Shown here: positions 24,262 to 37,579 of the stretch, piece after piece
Layout of the letters: every line of letters starts with the position of its first letter
Numbering within the stretch: the first letter of the stretch is position 1
Assembly: GCF_008831285.2 (NCBI RefSeq)
Contig: NC_045141.1
Coordinates: forward strand, 7,739,353 to 7,803,352
Direction: 5' to 3'
Source of the DNA: Nymphaea colorata
Lineage: Eukaryota > Streptophyta > Magnoliopsida > Nymphaeales > Nymphaeaceae
DNA: 64,000 bases
Made by a program: the position numbers and the translations under genes
Notes under the pieces: generated by a model
Told to the model about the DNA's origin: nothing
The model's database searches: none
The model's input: the letters and a program-made list of their open reading frames with translations, nothing else

Positions 24262-24455
24262 AGCCAACACCTTGTTTTACGTCTATTTAAAATGAAGCAG
24301 AAAGCTTTCCTTTTTACTAAAACAAAGCTTTCTTAAGAAGAGAACACTAAACTAGGAAAGAGAAGTACCACTGTAATTTGTACGTTGCAAGAATTAGTCA
24401 TTTGAAGTATATGCGACCTCTGGTACAACGTTAAGTATGACAACTAATTTTAACA
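24109..24455 (-). repeat. 5' LTR of minus-strand Copia element, with (TA)n expansion
   Basis: 347 bp, TG...CA bounded, homologous to 19457-19758. A 57-bp TA run (24202-24258) replaces the short GTGATGTATATACAAAG stretch of the other LTR. Substitutions elsewhere indicate an old insertion. Confidence 0.85.
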
Positions 24456-26200
24456 TTAGATAGTGCATGCTTTCTGAAAGAAGGGATCAAGGTTTGACGG
24501 ATTGATGGAAAGAAAAAGCAAAATGGCAATTTCCATACCACAAATTATCATTGTATGCCATTATCCATATTGAAAAGAAAATGATCAATTGCAATTAGAT
24601 GCCATTAGTACTGACTATACAAATCTGTGAAATTTAGACCATGGCTTTTGGACATCTTGATTGACACCTGAAAGTAACATAACTAAAAAAGGATACCAGA
24701 CGAATGAGAAATTGCAGCAGCAACATAGGTGAAAATCAGATTGCACTGAAAACATGCAGAAAATAGGTTGTCTTCTGAGGAGGAGATAGACAACCAAACA
24801 ATGTCTGATTCATGTGAACCCAGTTCAGAAGGTACCTAAGCATGTCAAGCTAACAACTTTAAGTGAAGGAATTGAAAAATCTATGTGGACGAAGGAGAAA
24901 AAATGTGACAAACAGGTTGGAAACATTCTGGAATTGACAAAATAGGACAAAAAATAGGCTGACTTGCAAGGATGAAAGAGAGAGCTAAACAACATTTGTT
25001 CTGGCTGAAATTTGGTGGGATGACAGATGGTTTGTGGAAGAACATAAAACACTTGACGGTTTTTCAAATATCACATCACTGCTGAAGGATATAAAGTTTG
25101 AAAGTGGAATTCTAACAAAACTGAAAATAACTGTTGGAGACTAAGTCAGAAACTGTTTGAAATTTACATTTGCTCACATTTTGTTGCATTTGGATGGAAA
25201 ATTGACTACCTAAATGGCCTGAGAATGGACTTAAACTTGACTTGGTGATTCTCGACACATAGAGAAATGACTAGACTTCATAGTTTGACAAAATGATGTT
25301 CCAGCTGATAGAAGGACTAAATGACATACAAGGACAACTTTTCTTTAATGAGTTTTAGAAAGTATCACAACGTTTGGGAACAGAAAAGCTCAAAAGTCCA
25401 CAAAAATTTCAAAAACTGAAGTATGACTTAAAAATTGCAGGAAATAGGTTCTAGTACTTTGATCAACAAAAGATTCCAACAAAGTCAAAATCAAACAAAC
25501 TAGGGCTTATTGGAAAGATAACACACAACTTTTCTGTTGATGACTTTAAAAGATTAAACCTAGGAGACCCAAAATTTTAGGACTTGAAATTCTGTTTTTA
25601 AAAGTTTCAAAAAATAAATTTTGTTATTTGATCAAAACGAGTGGTAAATAGTCTCCACTATAAACATGAGTCAAGTAGACTTGATGATGATTGCAATGCA
25701 TATTTACTTGTAGAAAAATATCCCTCACAGTTAAAGTTATGGTCTCTGCAAGTCAATCATATTTTCTGCTACGTGAGAAGCAATAAGACCTGAAAATGTT
25801 CAAAACCAATGATATGATAATGTCTGTTCATGGGCTTTTGGCAAAATCTTGGCAATGCACTATCCTAACAATGGCGTGCATCGATGGGGAGCACATCAAT
25901 ACATGTATTTATTAAATGAAGTTTGAAGAATGAGAACTAAGACTCAAATATGGCACAAGAAATGCCCTATGGTAAACCCTTCATTGCAAGACAAAAAAAC
26001 GATGAGGATGGAAACGAAGAAATGGAAACTCATATTGATTTCAAAACTATAAAACGAAATTTAAGAAATTCTCTGTGGTTCTTACCAAAAGAAAGTCGTA
26101 AGACCATTGTGAATTCATCCCCTTGTAGAAGAAATACATAGTGAAAGTCTCTCTCAAAAACATTGAGCCATAATATCAACTGGTAAGAGAAGAAATGTGG
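24456..26200. other. Intergenic, degenerate repeat-like stretch
   Basis: No gene is recognised. The interval 24600-25600 recurrently uses short words such as GGACATC, TTGAC, GAAAATAGG and AAACTTG, and part resembles 19240-19400. It may be an old non-coding transposon body. Confidence 0.35.
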
Positions 26201-26279
26201 ATGTATGTTTACACCGAATCACTCCAAAATTCTTGTATCTCATTTTCTGCCTTCCCTCCTTGTGTTTCTTGATGGTATC

Positions 26280-29200
26280 ATAGCCATAGCATCAGGAGGC
26301 TCTCTACTAAATGATTCATCAAGCGATGGAAACTCAAGCGAGCACTTTAGATCAACCTCAACTTTGCTGAGTGGGTTTTCATTTGGGTACATTCATGAAA
26401 ATCTTTATCACTACATCTCTATCAAGTTAACAACATACAACTATCTTCTTTGGGAAGCCCAATTCTTGCTGATTCTCTATACATAAGATTTGATTGGGTT
26501 TGTGGATGGGTCTGAGAACCTGCTCCCTCAAAATTTATTGATGGAATGTCTGAGATTAATCCTGAATATATTGTATGGAAAAAACATGATCAATTTCTAT
26601 TAAGTTGGCCCATTATTTCTGTGGCTGAACCCACTCTTGCTCAAGTTGTGGGCATATCTTCATCATATTCTGTTTGGAAATTTTTACGGGAAAGGTACAC
26701 TACTCATTCAAGATCCAAGATAATGCAGTTGACATCATAACTGCAAGTCATTAGAAAGAGCTCAATGACTATAGATAAATATTTTATGAAAGTAAAGAAT
26801 CTTGCACACCAACTTGCTGTCGCTGACAAGGAAGTGCCTGAAGATGATTTGGTAATGCTGATCATCCTCAAAGGTCTTCCACATGAATATTTAGCTTTTA
26901 AAGTCTTTATTGAGACTTGAATTGAACAAATTCAACTTGTAGAGCTTCATAGTTTATTGCTTGTTCAAGAATCTCACATCAATGGGCATGAAAATGTGGA
27001 GCTTCATAATTTATTGCTTAAATTTTGCAAGCATGATGATAGAAACCAGCAATATGATAGCAGAGATTCTGGAAAAAAATTGTTTTAGCAGAAGAAGACA
27101 TAGAGGAAATAGATCTCAAGGTTCAAATCGTGGAGAACTAAGCTATAATAATGGTGGCCGAGGGTGTCTATTGTCAACTATGTGAAAAAGTAGCACACTT
27201 AGCTCGCCATTGTTTTCAGCTTCAACCTGTTGCTGCCTAACAAACCAAATTAAATACTTAGAAACTGCAGGTGCATCTTTTTGCTCACAGCAATCCAATA
27301 GAAAATATTAGAGATGAAAATTGGTACCCTGATTCCGGTGCCAAACATCATGTTATTCAAGATATTTCAAATATCTCCAATCACCAAGATTATCAATGCA
27401 AATCTTTCATGTTGGTTCTTCTCATTTCAGCAAGTTTAATTTGAATTATTTTTCATGTTCTTCATATCTCAAAAGATGTATTATCAATTCAAAAGTTTTG
27501 GAGAGATAATAAAGTTATCCTTCAATTCATTGTTTCACCTTGTTATGTTAAGGAAATGACTATAGAAATGCCTTTGTTGAGGGGAACAAATAAAGATGGA
27601 TCTATAGTATCGATCTAACCCAACGATGGGACAAAGGTGTGCACGTCAGAGAAAAGGATACTCTTGAAAGATGGCACAATCGTTTTGGACATTTGTTTGT
27701 TAGGATGTTCGTCAAGCTTTAAATAAACATGAACTACCTTTTGCAAATTTATTTTCTTTTGACTGTGAGGCTTGGCAGCAAGGCAAGAGTCATCTACTTC
27801 TTTTTTCTAAATTTTGAACACGTGCTGAAAAATCTCTAGATATCATCTATTCTGATGTGTGGGGTCCTTCCCCAGTAATAAGTAGTGGTAGATTTCAATT
27901 TTACATAGTATTTGTAGATAGTTTTTTTAGATATGCATGGCTTCATTTCCTTAAGTTAAATCTGATGTGGTTGTTGCTTTCAAGATATTTAAACAGTATG
28001 TTGAAAATGTTTAAACTCTATAATAATGTATTTTCATTCTGACTTGGGTGGAGAATTTCAAGCCTTGTCAAAATATATTGTTGAAAATCTAATTGGACAA
28101 AGAATTTTGTTGTTCATACACCCCACAACAAAATGAAACTGTTGAGAAAAAACATCGTCACATAGTTGAGACAGGTTTCTCTCTCATGACTCATATTCAT
28201 ACCCCTTAGAATTATTGGACATATGCCCTTACCACTGATGCACATCTTATCAATTGTATGCTGAACACGAGCCTTGCAAGCATAAATCTCCTCTTGGAAT
28301 CTCGTTCAAATCTTTGAACTATGAATTTTCAAAGTGTTTGGTTGTACAAGCTTCCTATGTTTGACATATTATTGAAAACATAAACTCAATTTTAAATTTG
28401 AGTTGTGTATTTTTTTTGGGCATGCTCCTAGCCATCATGGCTACATCTGTCTTCATTTAAAGAAAATCATGCATATATTTCTAGAAACACTGTTTTAGAA
28501 GAAAACAGTTTTCTCTTTGATAAATTTGAATCTAGAAATATTGAAAATGCTATGAGTTCATCTAGAACTGAGCCTTGTATTATTTCATCCCGTAATCTAC
28601 CTAATCTTGGTCCCCTGAGCTCGTTAGATGTTCACAAAATCTGATAATGCCTAGTCCAAATCCTTTAACACCTAGTGCACCATCTCTCTCGTTTGAGCTA
28701 GATAGATATTCACCAAATCCTATAGCGCCTAGCCCAAATCGTATGACACTTAGTGCACCATTTTTCTCACCAAACCCAATTAAAACATACATCATGGTAA
28801 CTAGATCTCAAGATGGTATACTCAAACCTAGATTGTTTAATGTTAGAAAATTTACCTTACCCATTGTTTTACTCGTAGCATTAGGATAGAATTCTAAAAC
28901 AATTACATTCAGGGAGGCCAGTGTTGACCCAAATTGGGAAGTTGCAAGACAAATTTTTGGTTCTTCAAAACAATCAAACTTGTCCCTTGTACCTTGTAGT
29001 CAAGTTTCACATGTTGTAGGTGTAAGTGGGTATACAAAATTAATGGTTATACAAAATCAAAAGAAACACCAATAGAACCTTAGAGAGATACAAGGCCCAT
29101 TTAGTAGCCAAGAGGTCTAGTCAAATCAAAGGCTTAGACTATTTCAAAACATTCAGTCCTATAGTCAAGCCCACTACCATAAGAATAGTATTATCTATAG

Positions 29201-29640
29201 ATTTAAAATATAGATGGGTGATTTGACAAAGGGATGATCAAAATGTCTATCGCCATGAGTTTTTAAATGATATGTTTATATGAAACAACCACAAAGGTGT
29301 TCAAGACTTTCAGCGACCCCATTATGTTTGCAAAATCCATAAAGCTTTGTATGGTTTAAAATAAGTGCCTAGAGCTTGATACTATAGGTTGAGTACATTT
29401 CTCCAAAATTTAGGTTTTACAGGATTTAAGTCTGACACATCACTATTTATTTTTAAAATACAATATTATCATTTTTGTTTTAGTTTATGTAGATGATATT
29501 ATTGTGATAGATAATTCTCATAAGAATATCACTAATCTATTTAAAAACCTTGCTAAGGAATTTGCTATGAAAGTTCTTGGAGAACTAAATTTCTCTTAGG
29601 TGTTGAAGTTCGTAGATCACAAAAGCAACCTAAAGTGAAT
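26280..29640 (+). pseudogene. Degenerate Copia gag-pol, plus strand
   Basis: Gag is visible from about 26280, with ISIKLTTYNYLLWEAQF at about 26420-26470 and further UBN2-type gag pieces to 26960. A zinc knuckle CQLCEKVAHLARHC lies near 27170-27215. Protease YPDSGAKHHV lies at about 27327-27355. GAG-pre-integrase RWHNRFGHLF is near 27670. Integrase (LDIIYSDVWGPSPV, then FYIVFVDSFFRYAWLHFL) spans about 27835-27955. The linker motif MVTRSQDGILKPR lies at 28795-28835, and RT remnants (KALYGLK, FVYVDDI-like) run to about 29640. Many stops and frameshifts are present, and RNase H and both LTRs were not found. It is a dead, probably truncated copy. Confidence 0.8.
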
Positions 29641-32600
29641 CTTCTAACACTCGTCATTAATCTAAATTGGAAAAGCTTGACACTTGTCAACAACCTAAAG
29701 AGAAGCTTCTAACACTTGTCAAAAATTTGAAAGAAGATAGTTAGCTAGATTTGGATTTCAGATTAATATTACAAATCTAATCCTTGATCTGAATTTGGAA
29801 AAGAGATCTGGATTAGGATCCAAACATAGAATTTGAATTAGAAGATCCACGTAAGGATATCAAATAGAGAGATGTGGTTCTACATGAGCTCAAATCACAT
29901 ATTTGGATTTGAACTATAGAGTTGAAATTGAATTTGATCTTATTGAAATGCAGGTGGTGTGAGAAGTGGGCTTAGCCTAGGCCAGGCTGGTTCAAGCACA
30001 TTACTAGATGTTGGGTCTAGGTTAGGTTCAATTGAGTAATGTCAAACTAAGTTAAGTTTAAACAGGCTTAGTCTAAGCTTGTTTTGATTCAACTAGGCTA
30101 GGTTTTTATATCTGACTTGGATCTAGGCTCACATGTGTGGATGCTAGGCTTAGTTTGGATCCAGGTTAGGTCCTATCCATGTCTACCTATGTTTAAATGT
30201 TTTATGTGAAAGGATATAGATATAAAATTGTTGGACTGTTTTACCCTTGACATAGAAACTACAGGCAAACTAACCACACCAAGTTGTGGGCTATGCTCAG
30301 CCCTAGGGATATGCTAGGTTCAGTGGAAACTTTCCACCAAGTGCCACTAGAAAATTGAGATTTTCAAAATTAAAAGGTTGTAATTGACTTTGTAAATGGA
30401 AATATGGAAAGTCAAATGGGTATGTGAATTTTGGGCTTGTTTGATTAATCTGATTTCAGTAGTACTCTGCATGAGAGATGAAGTTGCTAGTGACAATGTC
30501 TTGAAATGTACTCTCCCTAACTAACTAAAGAATCATACTTGTGTTCAATATAAGATAGAATTCTCCAAATTGAAATCAGAAATACTTAGATCAGTCAATG
30601 AAAAATATGTTCTCAGATTGGTTCGAGCTAACTAGCTTGAATTAGCCAAAATTGATGTCAAATGCACAGAAACAGTATGGATGATAGGCCATTTTGAAGA
30701 AATGAAGACTCAAAAACTGGAATTTGTTTTTAAAAACTAGGGATAACACTGGCAATGTTTTGCTGGCTCTGAGGAGATCCTAATGTGATATTGGTCAGGG
30801 TATGCTTTAGTGACAAAAAATGTTGGGCTATTCCTAAACCAATTTTGATTGGATTTAAGTTGTTCGACTCACTCTAGCAGTTTCTAAGGGACCTAAATGG
30901 GTGAGATTAACCTTAATTTTATTAGCAACATATAATTGCTATAAAAGGGGCTACAATAATAGAGTTCAAAAACAAAATGATAAAACGAACCCAGGTTAAC
31001 CAAGAGTGCTAGGGTTTCTTCCGTTCTGGGTGGGCTAAGTAACTGAATGAGACTGACACTGAATGTTTTGGTGTGATCTAAAATTGAGGACCCCAATGAG
31101 TGAGGGCGTCCCTTTCTATGGGCCAATTGGCTATTTTGGTTGGCAAAAAATTTGGGATGTTTAGTCACTCCCTCTTCCATCCATCTCTCTTTCTCTCTCT
31201 CATGTTGAGCTGGTTATGGCCTTCTGAGGACTTTTGATTAACAATTTGCCGATCTTCTAATGCATTCAATATTGAGGAATTTATTATGATAATATTATAG
31301 AAAACAATAAGCCTTCTGTTGAACATTAGTCTATGGAATCTTGCTTCTCAAATTTCTAAGGATTTATCTTCATGTGACAGGTTTATTCTCTGATATGTAT
31401 ATTTTGGCATTAGGTTATGTTCTATCTCATGCAATTGCAAATACATTGATCATATTTACTAATAGTCAATGTTCCTTTTGTAAGATGAAGTAGGGGGCAA
31501 TGTTGTCTCTAAGTCTTTATGCTTCATTGACACTGCCATTTTGTTCACATCAGTCATCAAAATGCATATTGTGGTCATCGTTTGCTATCGTGTAGACTAG
31601 ATTCAGTCCTTTCATTACAAGGGAATTGGTGCATTGGTTGAACAATGATAAACTTTTGAAAAAGACACGACTGCATCAACTAGCACGTAGTGTGCTCTAT
31701 GGTTGGTTAATTCCAGATTATTACATGCACCCTCTCCATCCTCAAACACTACTAATTTAGAGCCACAAATACTCGTTGATTCTCTATTTGTTCTTCGTTT
31801 TCCAAGGTCTTTGCTCAAATTGTTGCCAATGCTTGTGCTTGTTGGTGCAATACATTGTTTTTCTCTGCAAATCCCTATCAAAACCTGCATTGCACAACCC
31901 TTAGTCCAAGCTTTGGTTGGGAATCCAATATGCTTAGTCTGATCGTGACATGAAAATTTCTTTTTGGAGACTATTCATCTTCCATAATTGGGTTCATTAA
32001 TTACATAGACAGCACCTCATTACATGCACTAGTCAACATTTTGGGGTGCCAGTTGTGTTGTAAATTTGAAAAAACCTTGTACTAGATAAAACATTGCTCA
32101 TTGCTTTGGTTTCTCCTTCAAGTGCAGGTTAGGTGTGGGCAGGGGTTGGATCTTCTATACACTCAGTTGTTCTATAGCTATCATTTAAACCAATTCAACT
32201 GCCTTTTGTGTGTTAGTTGCAACTACCTTAATCATCGCCACCATCAATATCTCATCATTGCTCAACAACCACCCTTTGATTTACCTTTTAGGTTCATTGT
32301 CTGCATTCAAGTTGTTTTCCCCCAAGATAGGTAAAAAGGACTAAAGTTGATTCAAACAACTCTTCTCGATGGGGCTTCTAACAGGTCTAAGACTTGCACT
32401 CTCACTCCAATCAAAAGGTCCATCAAGTTGTGAAATCCAAAGTTTCATTTTGATTAACAAGCCTAATGCATCATGAAAATAGGATACTACAATATACATT
32501 GGTTAAATGCTTCAACAAGAAATTATTCCTTGGAAATTGAATTGTATAGTTTCATCCATGCATAAGGTAAAATGTGAGACAAAAGTGGTTTCTATTAGGT

Positions 32601-32990
32601 AGTCAATTGTAAACCAAATTTCATGAGGGCACACTTTTCTTTCAAAGCCCCTTACAGGTTTGTAGGTCATACCTTAATATTGTTTGATCCGTAGCTGCAT
32701 GTAGTGCATGTTGGACTACTTCCAGGTTAGTGGCTTTGATGGATTCCATGTGAATGGTTCAGGCTAATCTATTATATAGATTTTATAGATAAGTAATTTC
32801 AAATCTTTTCATGATAGAGATGACTCATTTGTGGAGGGTGACATTATGTCTTAATGGATGAACTCACCTTGGGTTGTTTTTCCTTTTATAGGTAAATAAG
32901 TGTTGTGGTGCAATTATCGAACTAACCAGTATTTTTAAATAATGATCAAATGTACAAGGGAGTTGCTAGGGCTTTAAATAGAGAAATTTT
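29641..32990. other. Stretch without recognisable genes
   Basis: The interval 29940-30190 holds degenerate GGCTTAG / CTAGGTT repeats. A 95-codon minus-strand frame (30893-31180) and frames at 31615-31942 show no domain I recognise. It may include downstream Copia sequence and other decayed elements. Confidence 0.4.
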
Positions 32991-34800
32991 AGGATGCCAA
33001 AAGTGAAGTCAGCTTGGTCTTGCCAAGAGTCAGTTCGAGAAGCCCATTGCTTTTACTCCTATTTTGAAGGTGGGGTATGGTTTGGGGAAGATGACTGCAT
33101 AGAAGTAGAGATTATACCTGAGGCTAAAGTGGCATCCTATAAGAGATGTGGAATGATGTCTCATATAGATCTGGATGTATGGAAAATGAAGGTGGTTAGA
33201 GAAGAAGGATTCATTCAAAATACTTAGATCCATGATAAATTGATTAAAAGGAGGAAGAAGATGATGAAGTGAAAGGGAATCCAAGGAAAACTAGCACGCA
33301 AAATTAACATACAATAGGTAGCACTGATGGAGGCAGATCTGTAGAAGTCATGGACATTATTGATAAAAAGTAAGAGGAAGGAAAAACAATTTAAGGGTTA
33401 TGCTTGTTTGGGATAAGGATGAGCAAGAGATTAAGACACCCTTGTGGAAGCAGTTATCGAATTGGAGCTAGTTGACGGAGTAGGTGGCCAAACCAAATAC
33501 CTCATCCCTCTACCTTGTTCCGACCCCTTTAGTCATTTGGGTGGTTTAGAGAAGATGATGGCTTAGAATTTCCACCAAGATCCATGTTTGCTGCAAAAAA
33601 GAAGAAACTTTGAAAAGAGGTCATAGGTGGTTTTTGATTAAGGACATGGTTCAAGTTAAGAGCCAGGTAAAGCTTTTGTGATGCAAAGTATGGGCAGGAA
33701 TGCCAGATCTAGCATCCAACTTCTGGGAACAAAATCAAGGAGATGTTCTTGTTCATGGCTTCCTCTAAGAGAGATAAATGGATCAAGCATGGAAAAAGAT
33801 GAGTGGATTGAAAAATGAAGAAAGAATATCTGTCATACCAAGGGGAGTGGGGTTCTGGTCTTCGTAGTGAAGCAAGTTGATGATAAAGAAAATGAGGTTT
33901 TCTTTGAGATGGTAAAGGAGGATAGTGGAGTAAAGGCAGTCAATGTTTGTTCCATTATCAAAGAAAACTGTAGGATCAAACATGGGTGCAGTAGGAAAAG
34001 CAATTGAGTGATGCGACCTCCTAAACCTTTAAATGAAGCAAAATTGAGCGTCAGCTTTCAGCTTTCTGAAGACTAATTTTGAGCACATAGAAAGGTTGGC
34101 CAAAATTGCTACTCTTTGGAATTAGAAGGTGATGGAGAATATGGGGTGGATTAAAGATTATTGATAGGGTGATTGAGAGATTTTAGTGGAAGAATAACAA
34201 TTTTTTTTCACTTTAATGGAAGTCTATCTTCCCAATCAGATTAACAGTCAAATTGGTTATTTATTGGGGTTTTCAATAATGAGGAAGGCCTATCGGTTGT
34301 GATCCAGGACTTTAATGCAATTAGACATCGCTTAGAAAAAAATAATTTTGCTCCCCACGTAATGTTTCTTGCAGCAACCTAAACAATTTGGTGGAAATTG
34401 TTGACCTAGCTCTAAGTTCATGGACTAATCTTCACCAATTAAGGAGTGATATTTACTTTATTGCACATGTATCTATCTTTTGGTGGTATCGGTGCAGGAC
34501 TCTTATTTGCACAAAGGTGTGACACACAGGAACCCCCTTATATCACTACATTCTGCATGTGCAAGCTTGTCAAATCATGAATATGCCTAATCTCCCTTAG
34601 GCAAGTAGCATTCGATCAAATTTTTTTTTCTAATTTGAGGTCAGTTTGGGTGAAGGGCTAGTGAAAAAGAATTATCTTGTAATGAAATGCTGTTACAGAG
34701 TTGCTAGTAAAAATAAATAGCATCAACACAACTTAGGTTTGCTTTCAAAGAAGATGTTTGGCACTGTGTGACAATCAGAGTTAAAAAAAAAGTGGCATTA
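32990..34800 (+). pseudogene. Probable decayed plant L1-type LINE
   Basis: The stretch 34295-34345 reads VIQDFNAIRHRLEKN, matching the GDFNAIR block of the LINE endonuclease (Gly replaced). The stretch 34375-34450 reads NLVEIVDLALSSWTNLH, matching the next endonuclease block. The interval 34670-34790 loosely resembles the linker before reverse transcriptase. An upstream frame at 32994-33227 with YKRCGMMSHID may be a remnant of ORF1 zinc-knuckle sequence. Stops are frequent, RT is not seen, and there is no poly-A end. The ORF1 part is uncertain. Confidence 0.5.
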
Positions 34801-36185
34801 TGGCTGACTGTGTAGCTAGTGGGGGCAATGGGCTGCCATCCATTCTTCACCTGGTGGAAAGGCCCTTGCCTACTGCATTTTCAAACAAGGAGTAGGGTTG
34901 GGAAGGACACAAACATAGTCATCCTCTATCATAAAAGGGGATGCAGTGCCTTCTTCATTGGGTTGACTGGTCCTGGACCTGGTGCGAGGTAGTAGGTTGC
35001 ATTACTCTTATTTTTGAATTTTTCTCTTTTTTCCTTTTGTTTGTCAATTGCTTATTTTTAAAAATGATATCTAACATTTTCAGCATGCTGTTAAATCCAA
35101 ACCCATAGCAATCCATGTTAATTTTGTTGAATATTTACAAAATAATTGCATGCATAAATGATACATTCAATTCGTTGGATCATACTTGCTTCGATGTACA
35201 TGCATGTTTTTTTTTTCTATTTGAATATCATGAATTCAGTTTTTTTCTCATAATATTTGTTATATAGGCCTAAGATCTAACTCATGAATGCATACATTGT
35301 AGACATATGTCAAGTTCTAGTAGTAAGTTCTACTATATCATCATTAGCAATGATAATGATTCAACCATTCAATATTCTCTTCATTCGGAGGATACTATGA
35401 ATAGAGAAAACTTTGCTGTATAGCTACTTTTATTTTTTCAAATTTTAAGAAACATCCAAATCAACCCATGTGAAAGCATATATAAATTCAAAGAACATCT
35501 TTATGAGGCTATAACTTCTATGTATGGAGCAATCATATTTCGAAAACAAGCTTGTTGAGCTATACTGAACCTGATCCCATATAAAAGATTGCAAGAATTT
35601 TGAAATAAATGGCTGTAAATACAAATGAGCCAATATTAATTTTGAAAAAGCTACCATTTGGAAGTGAATTCACATGAAATGAAAGTTCTGGTATCTCGAT
35701 CCACAAACTATACTTCAAAGCAAGAAAGTGTGGCAACCTTCTTTTGGAAATAAAGAAGATGCCTTGCATGAACTTCAAAGGGAACAAGTATATATTGTTC
35801 TCGACAATGAACAAACATCATATTTTAGAGGTAAGCATCCTAAGTTGACTTGACAAGTTGCTTATATCAAAGCAAGGTCTATGGATTCAGATGTTGTTGA
35901 AGTTGATTGAGCATAATATCATGATATATTTATTTATTTATTTTATTGTATGAGAGAAGTGTCCCCACAATAATTTTTATGCATGATCCATGTATGAGCT
36001 TAAAATGTTATGTCTTCACATGAGAGGATTTTGAGATTCAAATGTGTTGAGATAAGAATCACTTCAATTGTTTTATATCTATTATGACAAATTTTATATA
36101 CTTTTATGAATTACATGAATAGTGGGAGGCGATTGGAAGCTTAATGAACTTTTGGTCTCACGTCCTGTATGAAATAATTATATGT
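34801..36185. other. Stretch without recognisable genes
   Basis: A/T-rich. The minus-strand frames at 35445-35814 have no recognisable domain. It may contain the 5' part of the Copia element that follows. Confidence 0.35.
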
Positions 36186-36189
36186 CTAG

Positions 36190-37404
36190 TTGTATTGGTA
36201 TGGACATCATTTGATTGGTGAACAAGTGCAAGTTGTAACTAGATTGCTTCCTAATAATTGTGAGCATATGAAAATTAACATGACGCATAATGAGAGTGTC
36301 AAGAGGTTTGATGACATTGCTCATCATCTACAATTAGAATATGAGAGCTACGGGGATTTGGTAGGTGACAGTTTATCAAACCTCTGGGTATGTAAGGATA
36401 TAAAAGAAGCATAACCAGAAGTCCACACAATGTTGAGGTAAGCATGAGGGCAAAAAAGTTAGTATGTATGTCGAAAACTAGGTCATTTTGTTCACAAATA
36501 TGCTGAGGCAAATAAGGTACATCTGACCATAAAATTTTATTCTTAATATTTCCAGTTATGGCGTTGATTGTTGAATCATATTCTTTATGGATTATAGACT
36601 TAGCAGCAACAAGCCATGCAACTAAGGGCTACAGCTTGCATGTTGAATACTGAAAAAATCTTGGCTAGATAAAAGTGGTTACTTTTAAGAAACAACAGTA
36701 GAGTTGAAGCCAAATGAATCAACACATAAAAATTGTACTTGTGAAAAGTTTCATGCATGATGTACTATATGTTTCTGATATTTGTGTGAATCTTAAGTAG
36801 AATTGAACTATAAATTTGTATTGACCACTATGTTTTGAACATTTTCCTTAAGAAGAATTTATCATGCTCTAGGTGGAAATGAATGGTTTCTTTGCATGAG
36901 ATGTTTTTTCTAATCACATGAATGTGTATGGTAATAATTATACCCTTACCACTTTGATAATACTATGAATGTGAATGTGTCAATCTGGCATGCTCATTTG
37001 GAACATATTGAGTACAAAAGAATGCAAAGACTTGCAAGAGAGGGTCTTCTAGGACCAATCGCAAATGGACATGCCTATTTTTGAATGTTGGCTTGCAAGG
37101 AAAACTGCAAGAAAACCATTTGGTAAATCAATTAGAGCAATTTAATTTATCTATTACATCTTATTCATTCAGACATTTATGGTTCCATGAATATAATTGC
37201 AAGACGTTGTATCTTATTTCGTCACATTTATTGATGTTTTCACTCGATTTAGTTATGGTTATATGATCTCTTTCATAAGTATGAAACTTATTGTTTTAAA
37301 TGGTTCAAAAATTTAATTGAGAACCAGTTTGAACATAAGATCAATACCTTGAAAAGTGATTAAGGTAGAAAATATTTACCAACCTGCTTAAGGAGCTTGT
37401 CATG

Positions 37405-37501
<97 letters not shown>

Positions 37502-37502
37502 T

Positions 37503-37579
<77 letters not shown>

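Larger units (their letters stand above)
19457..24455 (-). mobile_element. Near-complete Ty1/Copia LTR retrotransposon
   Basis: A 5.0-kb element reading on the minus strand: 5' LTR 24109-24455, primer site 24098-24108, gag, protease, integrase, reverse transcriptase, RNase H, polypurine tract, and 3' LTR 19457-19758. The domain order protease-integrase-RT-RNase H identifies Copia. No matching 5-bp target duplication was recognised. All coding domains are interrupted, so the element is non-autonomous. Confidence 0.88.

Noticed and set aside
19452-24460. 5-bp target-site duplication of the Copia element
   Set aside because: The bases outside the LTRs (AACGA and TTAGA) do not match. Either the duplication has decayed or the ends were rearranged.
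28601-28889. Pro/Ser-rich repeat protein encoded near 28.6-28.9 kb
   Set aside because: It is the variable linker between integrase and reverse transcriptase of the Copia relic, ending in the typical MVTRSQDGILKPR motif.
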